Assembly: GCF_003382365.1 (NCBI RefSeq)
Contig: NZ_QTSU01000001.1
Span: forward strand, 248,001-312,000
Origin: Lysobacter silvisoli
GTDB lineage: Bacteria > Pseudomonadota > Gammaproteobacteria > Xanthomonadales > Xanthomonadaceae
Length of the DNA: 64,000 nt
Reading direction: 5' to 3'
Shown: in pieces, positions 17,424 to 25,264 of the stretch
Layout: every line of letters begins with the position of its first letter
How positions within the stretch are numbered: position 1 is the stretch's first letter
The notes under the pieces: generated by a model
What the model saw: the letters and a program-made list of their open reading frames with translations, nothing else
Databases searched by the model: none
What the model was told of the DNA's origin: nothing
Position numbers and translations under genes: made by a program

Positions 17424-18641
17424 TCAACCCCCGCCCAAGTCCACCCACACCAAATGATGGTCGCTGCCATCGGCGATCGCCGCGTCGGCGCTCTCGCGCG
17501 CCGGCCAGAACACTCCGGAGTCGCGCAAGCGCAGGTTGCGCGAGGGCAGCACGTAGTCCAGGCGCAGGGTGCCGGCCTTGGGGCCGAAGTCGCCGGTGTG
17601 GGTGGCGGTGTCGCCGCGGCGGGGCAGGCCGTAGTCGGCCGCGCGCTGCGGCGCGCCGGCGCTGCGCGGGGCCGGCGCGTCGTTCACGCGCGGGTGCTGC
17701 AGCAGTTGCGCGATCGCGCCTGGCGCGCCGTCGCCGTCGACCGGATCGGCGTTCATGTCGCCCAGGATCACGAAGGCGGCGTCGGCGGCCAGGCCGCCGC
17801 AGCGGCCGGCGTCGTCGCACAGCCAGGGGCGTTCGCCGGCCGAGAGATACTCGGCCCACAGGCGGATCTCGTCGTGGTTGCGCGCGCCGTTGCGGTCTTC
17901 GGGGCCGTCGAACACCGGCGGCGTGGGATGCGAGACCAGCATGTGGACCACGCCCAGCGGCGTGCGCACCGGCACGTCCCAATGCGACTTGGACGACAGC
18001 CGCAGCTGCGACCACACCGCCGGCGGATACCAGGCCGCGCCGCTGGCCGGGTCTTGCTTGCTAGGAGCGCGCGGTACGCGCGCGCCGGGCAGGGCGCTCC
18101 ATTTGAACTGCTGGAAGCTGCGCACCTGCGCCGCGTCGATGGGGTAGCGCGACAGCAGCAACATGCCGTACTGGCCCGGGTGCAGGCCGTACCCCCAGGC
18201 GTCGTTGCCGCGCGCGCGGCCTTCGCCGCCGACGCGTCCGTCGCGGTCCAGGTCCAGGCCGCTGGGCACGCCGGTGTTGACCGGGGCGTAGTAGCGATAC
18301 GCGTAACGCAGCGGTTCGCCGCCGTGCTGCGGCACGTCCAGATAGCGGCGTTGGAACAGTTCGGCGGCGCGGCCGTCGGCGTCGTAATCGAATTCGTTGA
18401 GCAGCACCACGTCCGGGCGCACGCGCTGCAGCACCGCGGCGATCTTGCGCGCGCCGTCGTCCCCGGCTTCCAGGCGCCGGATCAGGCCCTGGTCGGCGTC
18501 GTCGTACAGCGAAGTGTTGTAGGTGGCGATGCGCACGGGAGTATCGGCGGCGAGCGCGGCCGGATCGCCGTGCACCTGCACGCGCACGCAGGCGGTGAGG
18601 GCGAGCAGCGCGGTGGCCAGCAAGGTCAGGGAGGTTCGCAT
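17424..18641 (-). CDS. Endonuclease/exonuclease/phosphatase (EEP) family lipoprotein
   Basis: A 405-residue protein with a lipoprotein signal (lipobox LTAC, Cys at about 18). The EEP fold is visible in RIATYNTSLYDD (first strand), VVLLNEFDYDADG (catalytic Glu), FVILGDMNADPVDG (Asp-x-Asn), and DGSDHHLVWVDL at the end (Asp-His). These are the metal and catalytic residues of phosphoesterases of the DNase I/sphingomyelinase superfamily. The insertion GLDLDRDGRVGGEG looks like a calcium loop. An extracytoplasmic phosphodiesterase, on nucleic acid or lipid, is likely; the substrate is not clear. Confidence 0.88.
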   Translation of the reverse strand: MRTSLTLLATALLALTACVRVQVHGDPAALAADTPVRIATYNTSLYDDADQGLIRRLEAGDDGARKIAAVLQRVRPDVVLLNEFDYDADGRAAELFQRRYLDVPQHGGEPLRYAYRYYAPVNTGVPSGLDLDRDGRVGGEGRARGNDAWGYGLHPGQYGMLLLSRYPIDAAQVRSFQQFKWSALPGARVPRAPSKQDPASGAAWYPPAVWSQLRLSSKSHWDVPVRTPLGVVHMLVSHPTPPVFDGPEDRNGARNHDEIRLWAEYLSAGERPWLCDDAGRCGGLAADAAFVILGDMNADPVDGDGAPGAIAQLLQHPRVNDAPAPRSAGAPQRAADYGLPRRGDTATHTGDFGPKAGTLRLDYVLPSRNLRLRDSGVFWPARESADAAIADGSDHHLVWVDLGGG

Positions 18642-18677
18642 CGCGCGATGATCGCATGCGCGAGTGACAGGCCGCGC

Positions 18678-18706
18678 AAACGAAAACGCCCCGGCGGACC
18701 GGGGCG
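18678..18706 (-). terminator. Intrinsic terminator after the four-cysteine lipoprotein gene
   Basis: Read on the minus strand, CGCCCCGGTCCGCCGGGGCG is followed by TTTTCGTTT. It lies about 20 bases downstream of the stop at 18729. Confidence 0.85.
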
Positions 18707-18728
18707 TCGGGGCTCGCGGCGGAGGCGC

Positions 18729-19169
18729 TTAGAACGCGCAGCCGAACGAGGTGTACTGGGCCTTGGCCTGTTCCATCGTGGTCTTGCAGGCCTGGGCCAG
18801 GCTGGCCTTGCTGGCCGGGTTGGCGGCCGCCTGCTTCCACATGGCGCGGCTGCTGTCCAAGCCGCTCTGGAACATGGCGCGCTGGTCGGCCGGGACCTTG
18901 TCGTTGAGGCAGGCGGAGACCTTGTTCAGATAGTCGTCGCACTCGGGGATGCCGACGCTGTCGGCGGCGGCCACGGGAGCGGCGGCCGGATCGGTGGCGG
19001 CCGGCGCGGCGGCGGCCGGATCGGTAGCGGCGGGTGCGTCGGTGGTGGCGGCAGGCGCATCGGTCGTGGCGGCCGGAGCGGCGCCGTCGGCCGGCTTGTC
19101 CGCAGGCTTGGTGCAGGCGGCCAGGGCCAGGGTCGCGGCGGCGGCCAGGATCAGAGCGGTGTGCTTCAT
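18729..19169 (-). CDS. Four-cysteine lipoprotein, paralogue 1 (unknown function)
   Basis: A 146-residue predicted lipoprotein (lipobox LAAC). After the signal there is a low-complexity Ala/Pro/Thr linker with several copies of DAPAATT (about residues 28-68). The folded C-terminal part (about 72-146) contains PECDDYLNKVSACLNDKVP and two more cysteines (QAC and GCAF), likely two disulfides. It is a clear paralogue of the next gene (19376-19705), which shares this four-cysteine domain but lacks the linker. The linker would let the domain stand off the outer membrane. No known domain is recognised. Confidence 0.82.
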   Translation of the reverse strand: MKHTALILAAAATLALAACTKPADKPADGAAPAATTDAPAATTDAPAATDPAAAAPAATDPAAAPVAAADSVGIPECDDYLNKVSACLNDKVPADQRAMFQSGLDSSRAMWKQAAANPASKASLAQACKTTMEQAKAQYTSFGCAF

Positions 19170-19375
19170 CGGTATTCCCCGTTGAGATGAGTGGTAGGCG
19201 GCGGCTCCATGCCGAACACAGTGCCGACTCCGTCGCGTCAGTGGAACGCGACGGGCACTAGGTACACGAGTCCGGCGCGGATCGTGTTAGCACCTCGTAA
19301 AGCCCGGCCTCCTAAGGCACCCGTTGCCGACCGATCGCGGCCAGCATGCTGCGCTGCGGTGCGGTCTTGCGCGAG

Positions 19376-19705
19376 CTACATCGCGCAGCCGAAACCCGCG
19401 TATTCCTCGCGCGCCTGTTCCTGGGCGATGGCGCAGGCCTGCGGCAGCGCGGCGCGGTGGGTGGGGTTGGCGGTGGCTTCCTTCCAGCTGTCGTACTGCT
19501 GCGAAATGTTCGCGCGCAGCGCCGCGCGCTGCGCTTCGGGCACCTTGTCGTTGAGGCAGGCGGCGACTTTGCTCAGGTAGTCGTCGCACTGCACGATGCC
19601 GATGGCGTCGTCGACTTTGCCGCCGCTGCCGCTGGCGGAAGAGCAGGCGGTCAGGGTCAGGCAGGCGGCCGCGAGCGCGGCCAGGGTCCAGGCGTGGGAG
19701 GTCAT
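19376..19705 (-). CDS. Four-cysteine lipoprotein, paralogue 2 (unknown function)
   Basis: A 109-residue predicted lipoprotein; the start at 19705 places the lipobox LTAC correctly, whereas an ATG further upstream at 19759 does not. The mature domain shows VQCDDYLSKVAACLNDKVP, then QAC and GCAM, the same cysteine frame and much the same sequence as its neighbour at 18729-19169. The linker is short here. The pair probably arose by tandem duplication. About 200 bases separate the two genes, so each may have its own promoter. Confidence 0.8.
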   Translation of the reverse strand: MTSHAWTLAALAAACLTLTACSSASGSGGKVDDAIGIVQCDDYLSKVAACLNDKVPEAQRAALRANISQQYDSWKEATANPTHRAALPQACAIAQEQAREEYAGFGCAM

Positions 19706-19822
19706 GGCGTCGGTTCGGAGGGAGTCGAGGGGCGCGGGGTCCGTCGCCGCGTCGTGCATCCGGCCCGGCCATCGCTGCGCGCGCGTCGGTTCCGAAATCG
19801 CCGTCTTTGTATGCGACGCCGG

Positions 19823-20563
19823 TTACAGATTGATGAAGTCGTCGTCCATGTCGCGCCAGTGGTGGCCATCGAAGGCTTCCAGCGGACGGTAGCGGCGCTT
19901 GTAGTCCATCTTCGGATGGCCGGCGATCCAGTAACCCAGGTACAGATGCTCGCGCCGTTCGCGCCGTGCCCATTCGATCTGACGCAGGATGCCCAGCGTG
20001 CCCAGGCCGCGATCGGCCAGTTCGGGTTCGTAGAAGGTGTACACCGCCGACAACGCGGTCTCGACCACGTCGGTCACCGCCACCGCGAGCAGGCGCTTGT
20101 CTTCGCGCAATTCCAGGAAACGGCCTTCGCTCCAGCTGCCGATCAGGAACTGGTCGAACTCGGCCGCGCCGTGTCCGTCCATGCCGCCGCCAGCGTGGCG
20201 CGAGGCCAGGTAGCGGCGGTACAGGGCCAGGTGTTCCTCGCTGCGTTCGGCCGGACGCACGCGCATCTCCACGCGTGCGTTGCGCGCCATGCAGCGGCGC
20301 TGGCTGCGGTCGGGGCGGAAGCGGTCCACCGGTATGCGCACCGCGACACAGGCGCGGCAGGCGCCGCAGTGCGGGCGGTAGACGATGTCCCCGGAGCGGC
20401 GGAAACCCCAGCCCAGGGCGTGCGGGTACCAGGCGCGCAGGCGCGGATCGCGCGGGTCCAGCACCAGGTCGCGGGCCACGCGCTCCGGCCAGTAGCCGCA
20501 GGCGTGCTCGCCGGTGTGGAACAGGCGCAGGTCCTCGCTGTCCGGCTGCGGTTGGGTGCCCAT
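19823..20563 (-). CDS. bpt: Aspartate/glutamate leucyltransferase (Bpt)
   Basis: A 246-residue aminoacyl-tRNA-protein transferase of the bacterial Bpt (Ate1-like) family. It adds Leu to proteins with N-terminal Asp or Glu, marking them for ClpS/ClpAP degradation. Diagnostic features are the N-terminal cysteine region ([11 protein letters not shown]), [18 protein letters not shown], and the C-terminal GNAT-like part with [20 protein letters not shown]. Length and order are normal. It is divergent from the EF-hand gene, with about 140 bases between. Confidence 0.95.
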   Translation of the reverse strand: MGTQPQPDSEDLRLFHTGEHACGYWPERVARDLVLDPRDPRLRAWYPHALGWGFRRSGDIVYRPHCGACRACVAVRIPVDRFRPDRSQRRCMARNARVEMRVRPAERSEEHLALYRRYLASRHAGGGMDGHGAAEFDQFLIGSWSEGRFLELREDKRLLAVAVTDVVETALSAVYTFYEPELADRGLGTLGILRQIEWARRERREHLYLGYWIAGHPKMDYKRRYRPLEAFDGHHWRDMDDDFINL

Positions 20564-20703
20564 GGGGGCAGCATAGCGCCGTCTCCGCGCGGCGGTGCTG
20601 GCGCGGCGTTCACGTTTCCGTCCACGGGCGTGTCAACCGCCGCCCGCCCCGGGCGTTGATTCCTGCATCGGCGCCGCCCCGGCGCCCCCGCAGGAGTCAA
20701 CGC

Positions 20704-21342
20704 ATGAAACGTTCCACCTTGCTCGTGGCCGCGCTGGCGGCCGCCGTTGCCGGCGCCGCCCTGGCCGCCCCGCAGGGCGAAGGCCGCGAAGGCCGTGGCG
20801 GACGCCCGTCGCTGGACAGCAACCAGGACGGCGCCATCGACCGCAACGAAGCCGCGGCCTCGCCGCGCCTGGCCCAGGCCTTCGACCGCCTGGACAAGAA
20901 CGGCGACGGCCGGATCAGCGCCGATGAGCGCCCCGCGCGCGGCGGCCATGGCAAGCGCGGCGGCCACGGCGGCCGCCACGGTGGCATGGGCGGCGTGATC
21001 GGCGCCGATGCCGACGGCGATGGCCGCCTGAGCATGGCCGAGGCGGCCAAGCTGCCCAAGCTGGGCGACCAGTTCGCCGCCATCGACCGCAACCGCGACG
21101 GCTACCTGGTGCGCAGCGAACTGCGCGCCTATCACGACAGTCAGCGCCCGCAGCGCGAGGCCGAGCGCGCCAAGCGTTTCGACCAGCGCTTTGCCGAGGC
21201 CGACGCCAACCGCGACGGCAAGCTCAGCAAGGCCGAAGTGGGCGAAAAGATGCCGCATCTGGCCAAGGCCTTCGCCTTCATGGACGAGGACCGCGACGGC
21301 TATCTGACCCGCGACGATCTGCGTCAGCCGTCGCGCCGCTGA
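20704..21342 (+). CDS. Secreted protein with six EF-hand loops and a His/Gly-rich linker
   Basis: A 212-residue exported protein (signal cleaved near ALAAP, residue 22). Six 12-residue calcium loops are visible at about 38-49 (DSNQDGAIDRNE), 64-75 (DKNGDGRISADE), 102-113, 128-139, 167-178 and 194-205. Between loops two and three lies a Gly/His/Arg-rich segment (79-98) that might bind metal or polyanions. The start at 20704 has AGGAG about eight bases upstream. It is probably a periplasmic calcium buffer or sensor; no enzymatic domain is present. A terminator follows. Confidence 0.9.
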   Translation: MKRSTLLVAALAAAVAGAALAAPQGEGREGRGGRPSLDSNQDGAIDRNEAAASPRLAQAFDRLDKNGDGRISADERPARGGHGKRGGHGGRHGGMGGVIGADADGDGRLSMAEAAKLPKLGDQFAAIDRNRDGYLVRSELRAYHDSQRPQREAERAKRFDQRFAEADANRDGKLSKAEVGEKMPHLAKAFAFMDEDRDGYLTRDDLRQPSRR

Positions 21343-21418
21343 ATCTCTGGCCGGTCGCCAGGCCGGCGGGCGTTGCACCCAGTTGTAAGCAGGTAGGGAA
21401 AGTTTGCCCCTCCAGATT

Positions 21419-21450
21419 CCCGTGCCGTCCCGCGGCACGGGTCTTTTTTT
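21419..21450 (+). terminator. Intrinsic terminator after the EF-hand gene
   Basis: CCCGTGCC and GGCACGGG pair around a short GC-rich loop and are followed by TCTTTTTTT. Confidence 0.93.
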
Positions 21451-21499
21451 GCGCGAAGGATTTGTGCGCCGATCGCGCCGCAACTTGTTGTATCGCGTG

Positions 21500-21913
21500 C
21501 CCTCACCCCAACCCCTCTCCCGTAAACGGGAGAGGGGCTAAAGCAGCAAGCGGTGTCGGATGTATCCCCTCTCCCGCTTGCGGGAGAGGGCTAGGGTGAG
21601 GGGATGAGCGCAGCGAATGCTCTTGATCCCCGCTCGGGTACCGAACTAGCCACGCACATAGAAGACCCAGAGGGCGGCGCACAGGACGTGCACCGTTTTC
21701 CGCTCGGGCAGGAGGCCCGATCGGAAAATCCCCGCGCACGCAACGCTCTCGCACGGGAGCTCTGGGGAAGCGTTTTTCTTTGGTAACTTTCTTTTGACGC
21801 TTATCAAAAGAAAGTTACCCGGCCGCTTGCGGACGGAAGCTGTTGCTGTTGCTTGAAGCTAAGAGCAAATCCCCCTCAATCCCCCCATTTTTTTTAAAGG
21901 GGGAAGACCAGCA
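21500..21913 (+). repeat. Composite hairpin repeat cassette, copy D (shortest)
   Basis: Plus-strand copy. The first hairpin stem reads CCCGT-AA-ACGGG instead of CCCGC-AA-GCGGG, a paired change. Then come the GGCGCAC hairpin (about 21676-21694, one mismatch), the CGGGC/GCCCG hairpin (21705-21719), the AT-rich palindrome (21782-21819, here with a perfect GGTAAC/GTTACC base) and a T-rich version of the CCCTTTTCC/AAAGGG hairpin. REP units are absent; a half-element GGGTTCCGGCTTTCG of another repeat family follows at about 21921-21950. Confidence 0.9.
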
Positions 21914-21977
21914 GGAACGAAATGGGTTCCGGCTTTCGTCGGAATGACGGAACCAGGATTCGGATCGGGGAGGGAAC

Positions 21978-23123
21978 CTACAAGCGCCCGGATTCGATCA
22001 GGCCCAGCACCAGACCGCCCAGGCCGCAGCCCACGCCGACCACCAATCCCAACCAGCTCTGCACGCGCTCGCGCCGCCGCTGCCGTGCCGCCGCCAGCGG
22101 ATCGCGCGCGGCTTCCAACGCATGCCGCCGGCGCAGCGCGCGCGGCTGGGTGACTTGGGTCTGCCACATCACCACGCCGATGAAGGCCAGCGTGGCCGCG
22201 GTGGGCAGCCACCAGCCGCCGCGGCCGCTGTGCGCGATCAGCATCAGCGCGGCGACGAAGGCGATGGACACCAGCGCGCAGATCACCGCGCTGCGGATCA
22301 GCGCGTAGCGCTCGGCGGCGTCGATCGCGCCCTTGAGCTGCTTGCGCAAACCCAGGTAGATGCCGGCGAACGCCGCGACCAGGGCGAAGGCGATGCTGCC
22401 GGCCGCGCCCAGCAGCACCTGCGCCAGGGTCTTGCCGCCGGCCGCGGCGCCGGCGCCGAGCAGACCCGCCGCCGCGGCCGGCGGGCTGGCCACGGTCAGC
22501 GCGGTGGCGACCAGACTGGTGAAGGCCAGCGAGGGCGCGCTGTCCAGGGCGAAACGGCCGAAGCGCGCGAGCATTTCCTCGCGCACCGCGGCGCGCGCGC
22601 GCGACAGGCGCTTGCGCACCGCCGCGTCGCTCAGGCCCAGCAGCGCGGCGACCTGTTGCGAACTCTGGCCCTCGCGGTAATACAGCAGCAGCACCTCGCG
22701 GCTGTCGTCGGGCAGGGCCGAGATCAACTCGGCCGCGGCGCGTTGGCGCTCGTCGTCGAGCAGGCGCTCGCAGGGCGTGGGCTGCGGATCGGCCGCGGCT
22801 TCGATCGCCGCGTCCACGTCGTCCACGCCGCGCGGCGCGCGCTTGCGCGCACGCAGGTGGTCGCGGGCCAGGTTGCGGGTGATCTGGCGCAGCCACGGCA
22901 GGAAGCTGGCCGGGCTCTGCAGCCGGCGCAGGTTCTGCCAGGCGCTGAGGAAGGCTTCCTGGGCGATGTCCTCGCTGGCCGGCACGTCGCGCACGATCGC
23001 CAGGGCGATGGCGGTGACCGAGTTCTGGCACAGGGCGACGATGCGCGAGTAGGCGGCGCGGTCGCCGGCCGCGGCGGCGGGCAGTTCGGCGTGGATGGCG
23101 GCGGTGAGGGCGTCGGCGGTCAT
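21978..23123 (-). CDS. ECF-type sigma factor with C-terminal multi-spanning membrane extension
   Basis: A 381-residue protein. Residues about 20-95 form sigma region 2 (SEDIAQEAFLSAWQNLRRL), and about 135-190 form region 4 (LPDDSREVLLLYYREGQSSQ with an AAVRKRLSRARAAVREEM helix). The remaining 190 residues are unlike a plain ECF factor: hydrophobic segments at about 232-254, 271-292, 300-320 and 355-378 suggest a membrane-bound tail. This could hold the sigma factor at the membrane, acting in cis like an anti-sigma. No separate anti-sigma gene is adjacent. The next gene upstream is the DUF2007 protein, about 70 bases away. Confidence 0.85.
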   Translation of the reverse strand: MTADALTAAIHAELPAAAAGDRAAYSRIVALCQNSVTAIALAIVRDVPASEDIAQEAFLSAWQNLRRLQSPASFLPWLRQITRNLARDHLRARKRAPRGVDDVDAAIEAAADPQPTPCERLLDDERQRAAAELISALPDDSREVLLLYYREGQSSQQVAALLGLSDAAVRKRLSRARAAVREEMLARFGRFALDSAPSLAFTSLVATALTVASPPAAAAGLLGAGAAAGGKTLAQVLLGAAGSIAFALVAAFAGIYLGLRKQLKGAIDAAERYALIRSAVICALVSIAFVAALMLIAHSGRGGWWLPTAATLAFIGVVMWQTQVTQPRALRRRHALEAARDPLAAARQRRRERVQSWLGLVVGVGCGLGGLVLGLIESGRL

Positions 23124-23192
23124 GGCGATGGCGGCGATGGGGTCTTGCTCCCAGACGCGCGGGCGTGCCCGATGTGACCGACCGCCGCCGGC

Positions 23193-24029
23193 CTACATCG
23201 CCACGTGGCGCACGGTGCGCACCACCTGCCAGTCGCCGTCCACCGACTTCACTTCCAGGGTCTTGTAGGACGCCGACATGCGGTGGTGGTAGCCCTCGTA
23301 CTGGATGGTCCCGGCGTCGCGGGCGCTGGGCTTGAACGCGCGTACGTCGGCCAGCAGAGCGGGGTGGCCGGAGGCGCGATGCACGCTGCCGGTTTCCTCG
23401 TCGGGGTTGCGCACGCACTCGGAGGCCGGCGCCAGGCGACGGCCGCGCAGCTGCGCCTGCAGCCCGTCGAGCAACGCCTTGGACGGATCCTTGCCGTCGA
23501 TGGACAGGCACACCGTGTCGATCGGCGCGGCCTTGGCCAGTTCGTGCAGGAACACGGTCGCGGCCAGCGGTTGCGGGATCGGCGCGGTGCTGCCGTCCAG
23601 CGGATGCTTGGCCAGCGCGGCGCTGGCCGGGTCCTGGCTGAGCGAGCGCACGATGGCCAGCGCCAGCACCACGGCGATGCCGCCGATCAGCGCCAGCTTG
23701 ATCCGGAACGCGCGCTTCTGCGCCGGCGTGCGCGCGGGCGCGAGTTGTTCGGCCGGGCGGAAGCTCATCGCGGCGAAGCCTTCGCCGCCGCGTGTGGAAT
23801 CGATCAGGCCGGCCTCGCGCAGGATTTCGCGCGCGCGCACCTGGTCGTCGGACTTCACCACCCACACCGCGGGCTTGGCCGATTCCTGGTCGCTGTAGCT
23901 GAAGCCGCTGCGGCGCTTGCCCTTGTAGGAGCGGTCGTTGCTGATGCGCACTTCGATCTGCGCCTCGCGCAGCATCTTGGCCACGGCTTCGACGTTCTCA
24001 AGGCGCGCGCTGGAAAATACCTGTCTCAT
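23193..24029 (-). CDS. DUF2007-domain single-pass membrane protein (pathogenicity-like)
   Basis: A 278-residue protein. The N-terminal 75 residues match the DUF2007/signal-transducing (GlnB-like) form: MRQVFSSARLENVEAVAKML, then VWVVKSDDQVRAREILREAG. One membrane segment follows at about residues 112-132. The C-terminal part lies outside, contains a Cys pair (about 173 and 203), and has no recognised fold. Similar proteins are often labelled pathogenicity-like in Xanthomonas, without proven function. It starts one base after the tesB stop, so the two genes form an operon. Confidence 0.75.
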   Translation of the reverse strand: MRQVFSSARLENVEAVAKMLREAQIEVRISNDRSYKGKRRSGFSYSDQESAKPAVWVVKSDDQVRAREILREAGLIDSTRGGEGFAAMSFRPAEQLAPARTPAQKRAFRIKLALIGGIAVVLALAIVRSLSQDPASAALAKHPLDGSTAPIPQPLAATVFLHELAKAAPIDTVCLSIDGKDPSKALLDGLQAQLRGRRLAPASECVRNPDEETGSVHRASGHPALLADVRAFKPSARDAGTIQYEGYHHRMSASYKTLEVKSVDGDWQVVRTVRHVAM

Positions 24030-24030
24030 C

Positions 24031-24930
24031 TCAGTCCTTGGACGGCACGTGCTTGGCGGCGGCAGCGTCCTTGACTACACGGATCAGGCCTTCCTGGGCG
24101 GTGCTGGCCACCAGGTGGCCGTGGCGGTCGTAGATCTGCCCGCGCGCCAGGCCGCGCCCGCCCTGGGCGCTGGGGCTGTCGATGGAATACAGCAGCCAGT
24201 CGTCGGCGCGGAACGGGCGGTGGAACCACAGCGCGTGGTCCAGCGAGGCCATCTGCACGTTGGGCTGGTAGTAGCTGATGCCGTGCGGGAAGGTCGCCGT
24301 GCCCAGCAGGTGGAAGTCCGAGGCGTAGGCCAGCAGCGCGCGGTGCAGCTCGGGCGCGTCGCCCACGGTTTCGCTCAGCCGGAACCAGACCTGCTGATAG
24401 GGCGGGCGCTTGGGCGGGTTGAGCTCGTCGCGCGGGTAGACGTGGCGGAACTCGAACGGGCCCTGCCGCGTCAGCCAGCGCTGGATCTTGGTCGGCAGCG
24501 TGGCCATCACTTCCGGCGGCACCGCGGGCGCGGCGTCCAGGTCCTCGGGCTTGGGCACTTCCGGCATCGACAGCTGGTGCTCGCCGCCTTCTTCCTCCTT
24601 CTGGAACGAGGCGGCCAGGAAGAAGATCGGCTGGCCGTGCTGGATCGCGGTGACCCGGCGCACCGAGAAACTGCCGCCGTCGCGGGTGCGGTCGGCCTGG
24701 TAGACGATGGGCGCTTCGATGTCGCCGGCCTTGAGGAAGTAGGCGTGCAGCGAATGCGCGGTGCGCGGCGCTTCCAGGGTGGCCTGCGCGGCCGACAGCG
24801 CCTGCCCCAGCACCTGGCCGCCGAACACGTACTTGGTGCCGATGTCGCGGCTCTGGCCGCGGAACAGGTTGTCCTCCAGCCGCTCCAGCGACAGCAGTTC
24901 GATCAGTTCGGAGACGGGGGAGGAAGGCAT
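24031..24930 (-). CDS. tesB: Acyl-CoA thioesterase II (TesB)
   Basis: A 299-residue double hot-dog thioesterase that hydrolyses medium- and long-chain acyl-CoA to free fatty acid and CoA. Recognisable parts are the N-terminal SELIELLSLERLEDNLFRG, GGQVLGQALSAAQ, the phrase VHSLHAYFLKAGD-like (here AHSLHAYFLKAGD), and the second domain with SLDHALWFHRPFRADDWLLY and the GRGLARGQIYDRHGHLVAS segment carrying the catalytic Gln region. Length is typical. It is the first gene of a pair with the DUF2007 protein. Confidence 0.95.
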   Translation of the reverse strand: MPSSPVSELIELLSLERLEDNLFRGQSRDIGTKYVFGGQVLGQALSAAQATLEAPRTAHSLHAYFLKAGDIEAPIVYQADRTRDGGSFSVRRVTAIQHGQPIFFLAASFQKEEEGGEHQLSMPEVPKPEDLDAAPAVPPEVMATLPTKIQRWLTRQGPFEFRHVYPRDELNPPKRPPYQQVWFRLSETVGDAPELHRALLAYASDFHLLGTATFPHGISYYQPNVQMASLDHALWFHRPFRADDWLLYSIDSPSAQGGRGLARGQIYDRHGHLVASTAQEGLIRVVKDAAAAKHVPSKD

Positions 24931-25264
24931 CGAGGCATTCGAAGCGTGACTGAGCCGTCAGTATAGCGAAGGGCAGATCGCGGCCGATGCCGCAGCTCCG
25001 CGGACCGGTGCCGCGGGTTCGGGCGGGCGAGGGGCGCGCTCGAAGGCCGCTGAGGCGGCCCGTCGCGCGCTTATCGCGCGCGCAGGGAGCGATGGGCAGG
25101 TAGGGAGCCCGATGCGGCAGGGATCCGAATCGATCGGGTAGACCTTGTTGGCGGCAACGCCGGAGTCTGCGATCAGACTGCCGGCGTTGGACGCGCACAC
25201 CATCCCATGCTTCAGGCATCGAGTACTGGCCGCCGGAGGCTCTCCGACAGCCTCAGCACAGTGC
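24931..25264. other. Intergenic region with a long hairpin
   Basis: No convincing gene; frames here are antisense or composition artefacts. At 25155-25189 a hairpin CAACGCCGGAGTCT / AGACTGCCGGCGTTG forms a stem of about 14 pairs around GCGATC. It lies downstream of the beta-propeller gene and could act as a 3' stabiliser or factor-dependent terminator, since no T run follows. The left part presumably contains the tesB promoter. Confidence 0.55.

Noticed and set aside
19190-19290. Possible 5S rRNA fragment (CCATGCCGAACACAG)
   Set aside because: Only one short word resembles 5S rRNA; the rest of the molecule and flanking rRNA genes are missing.
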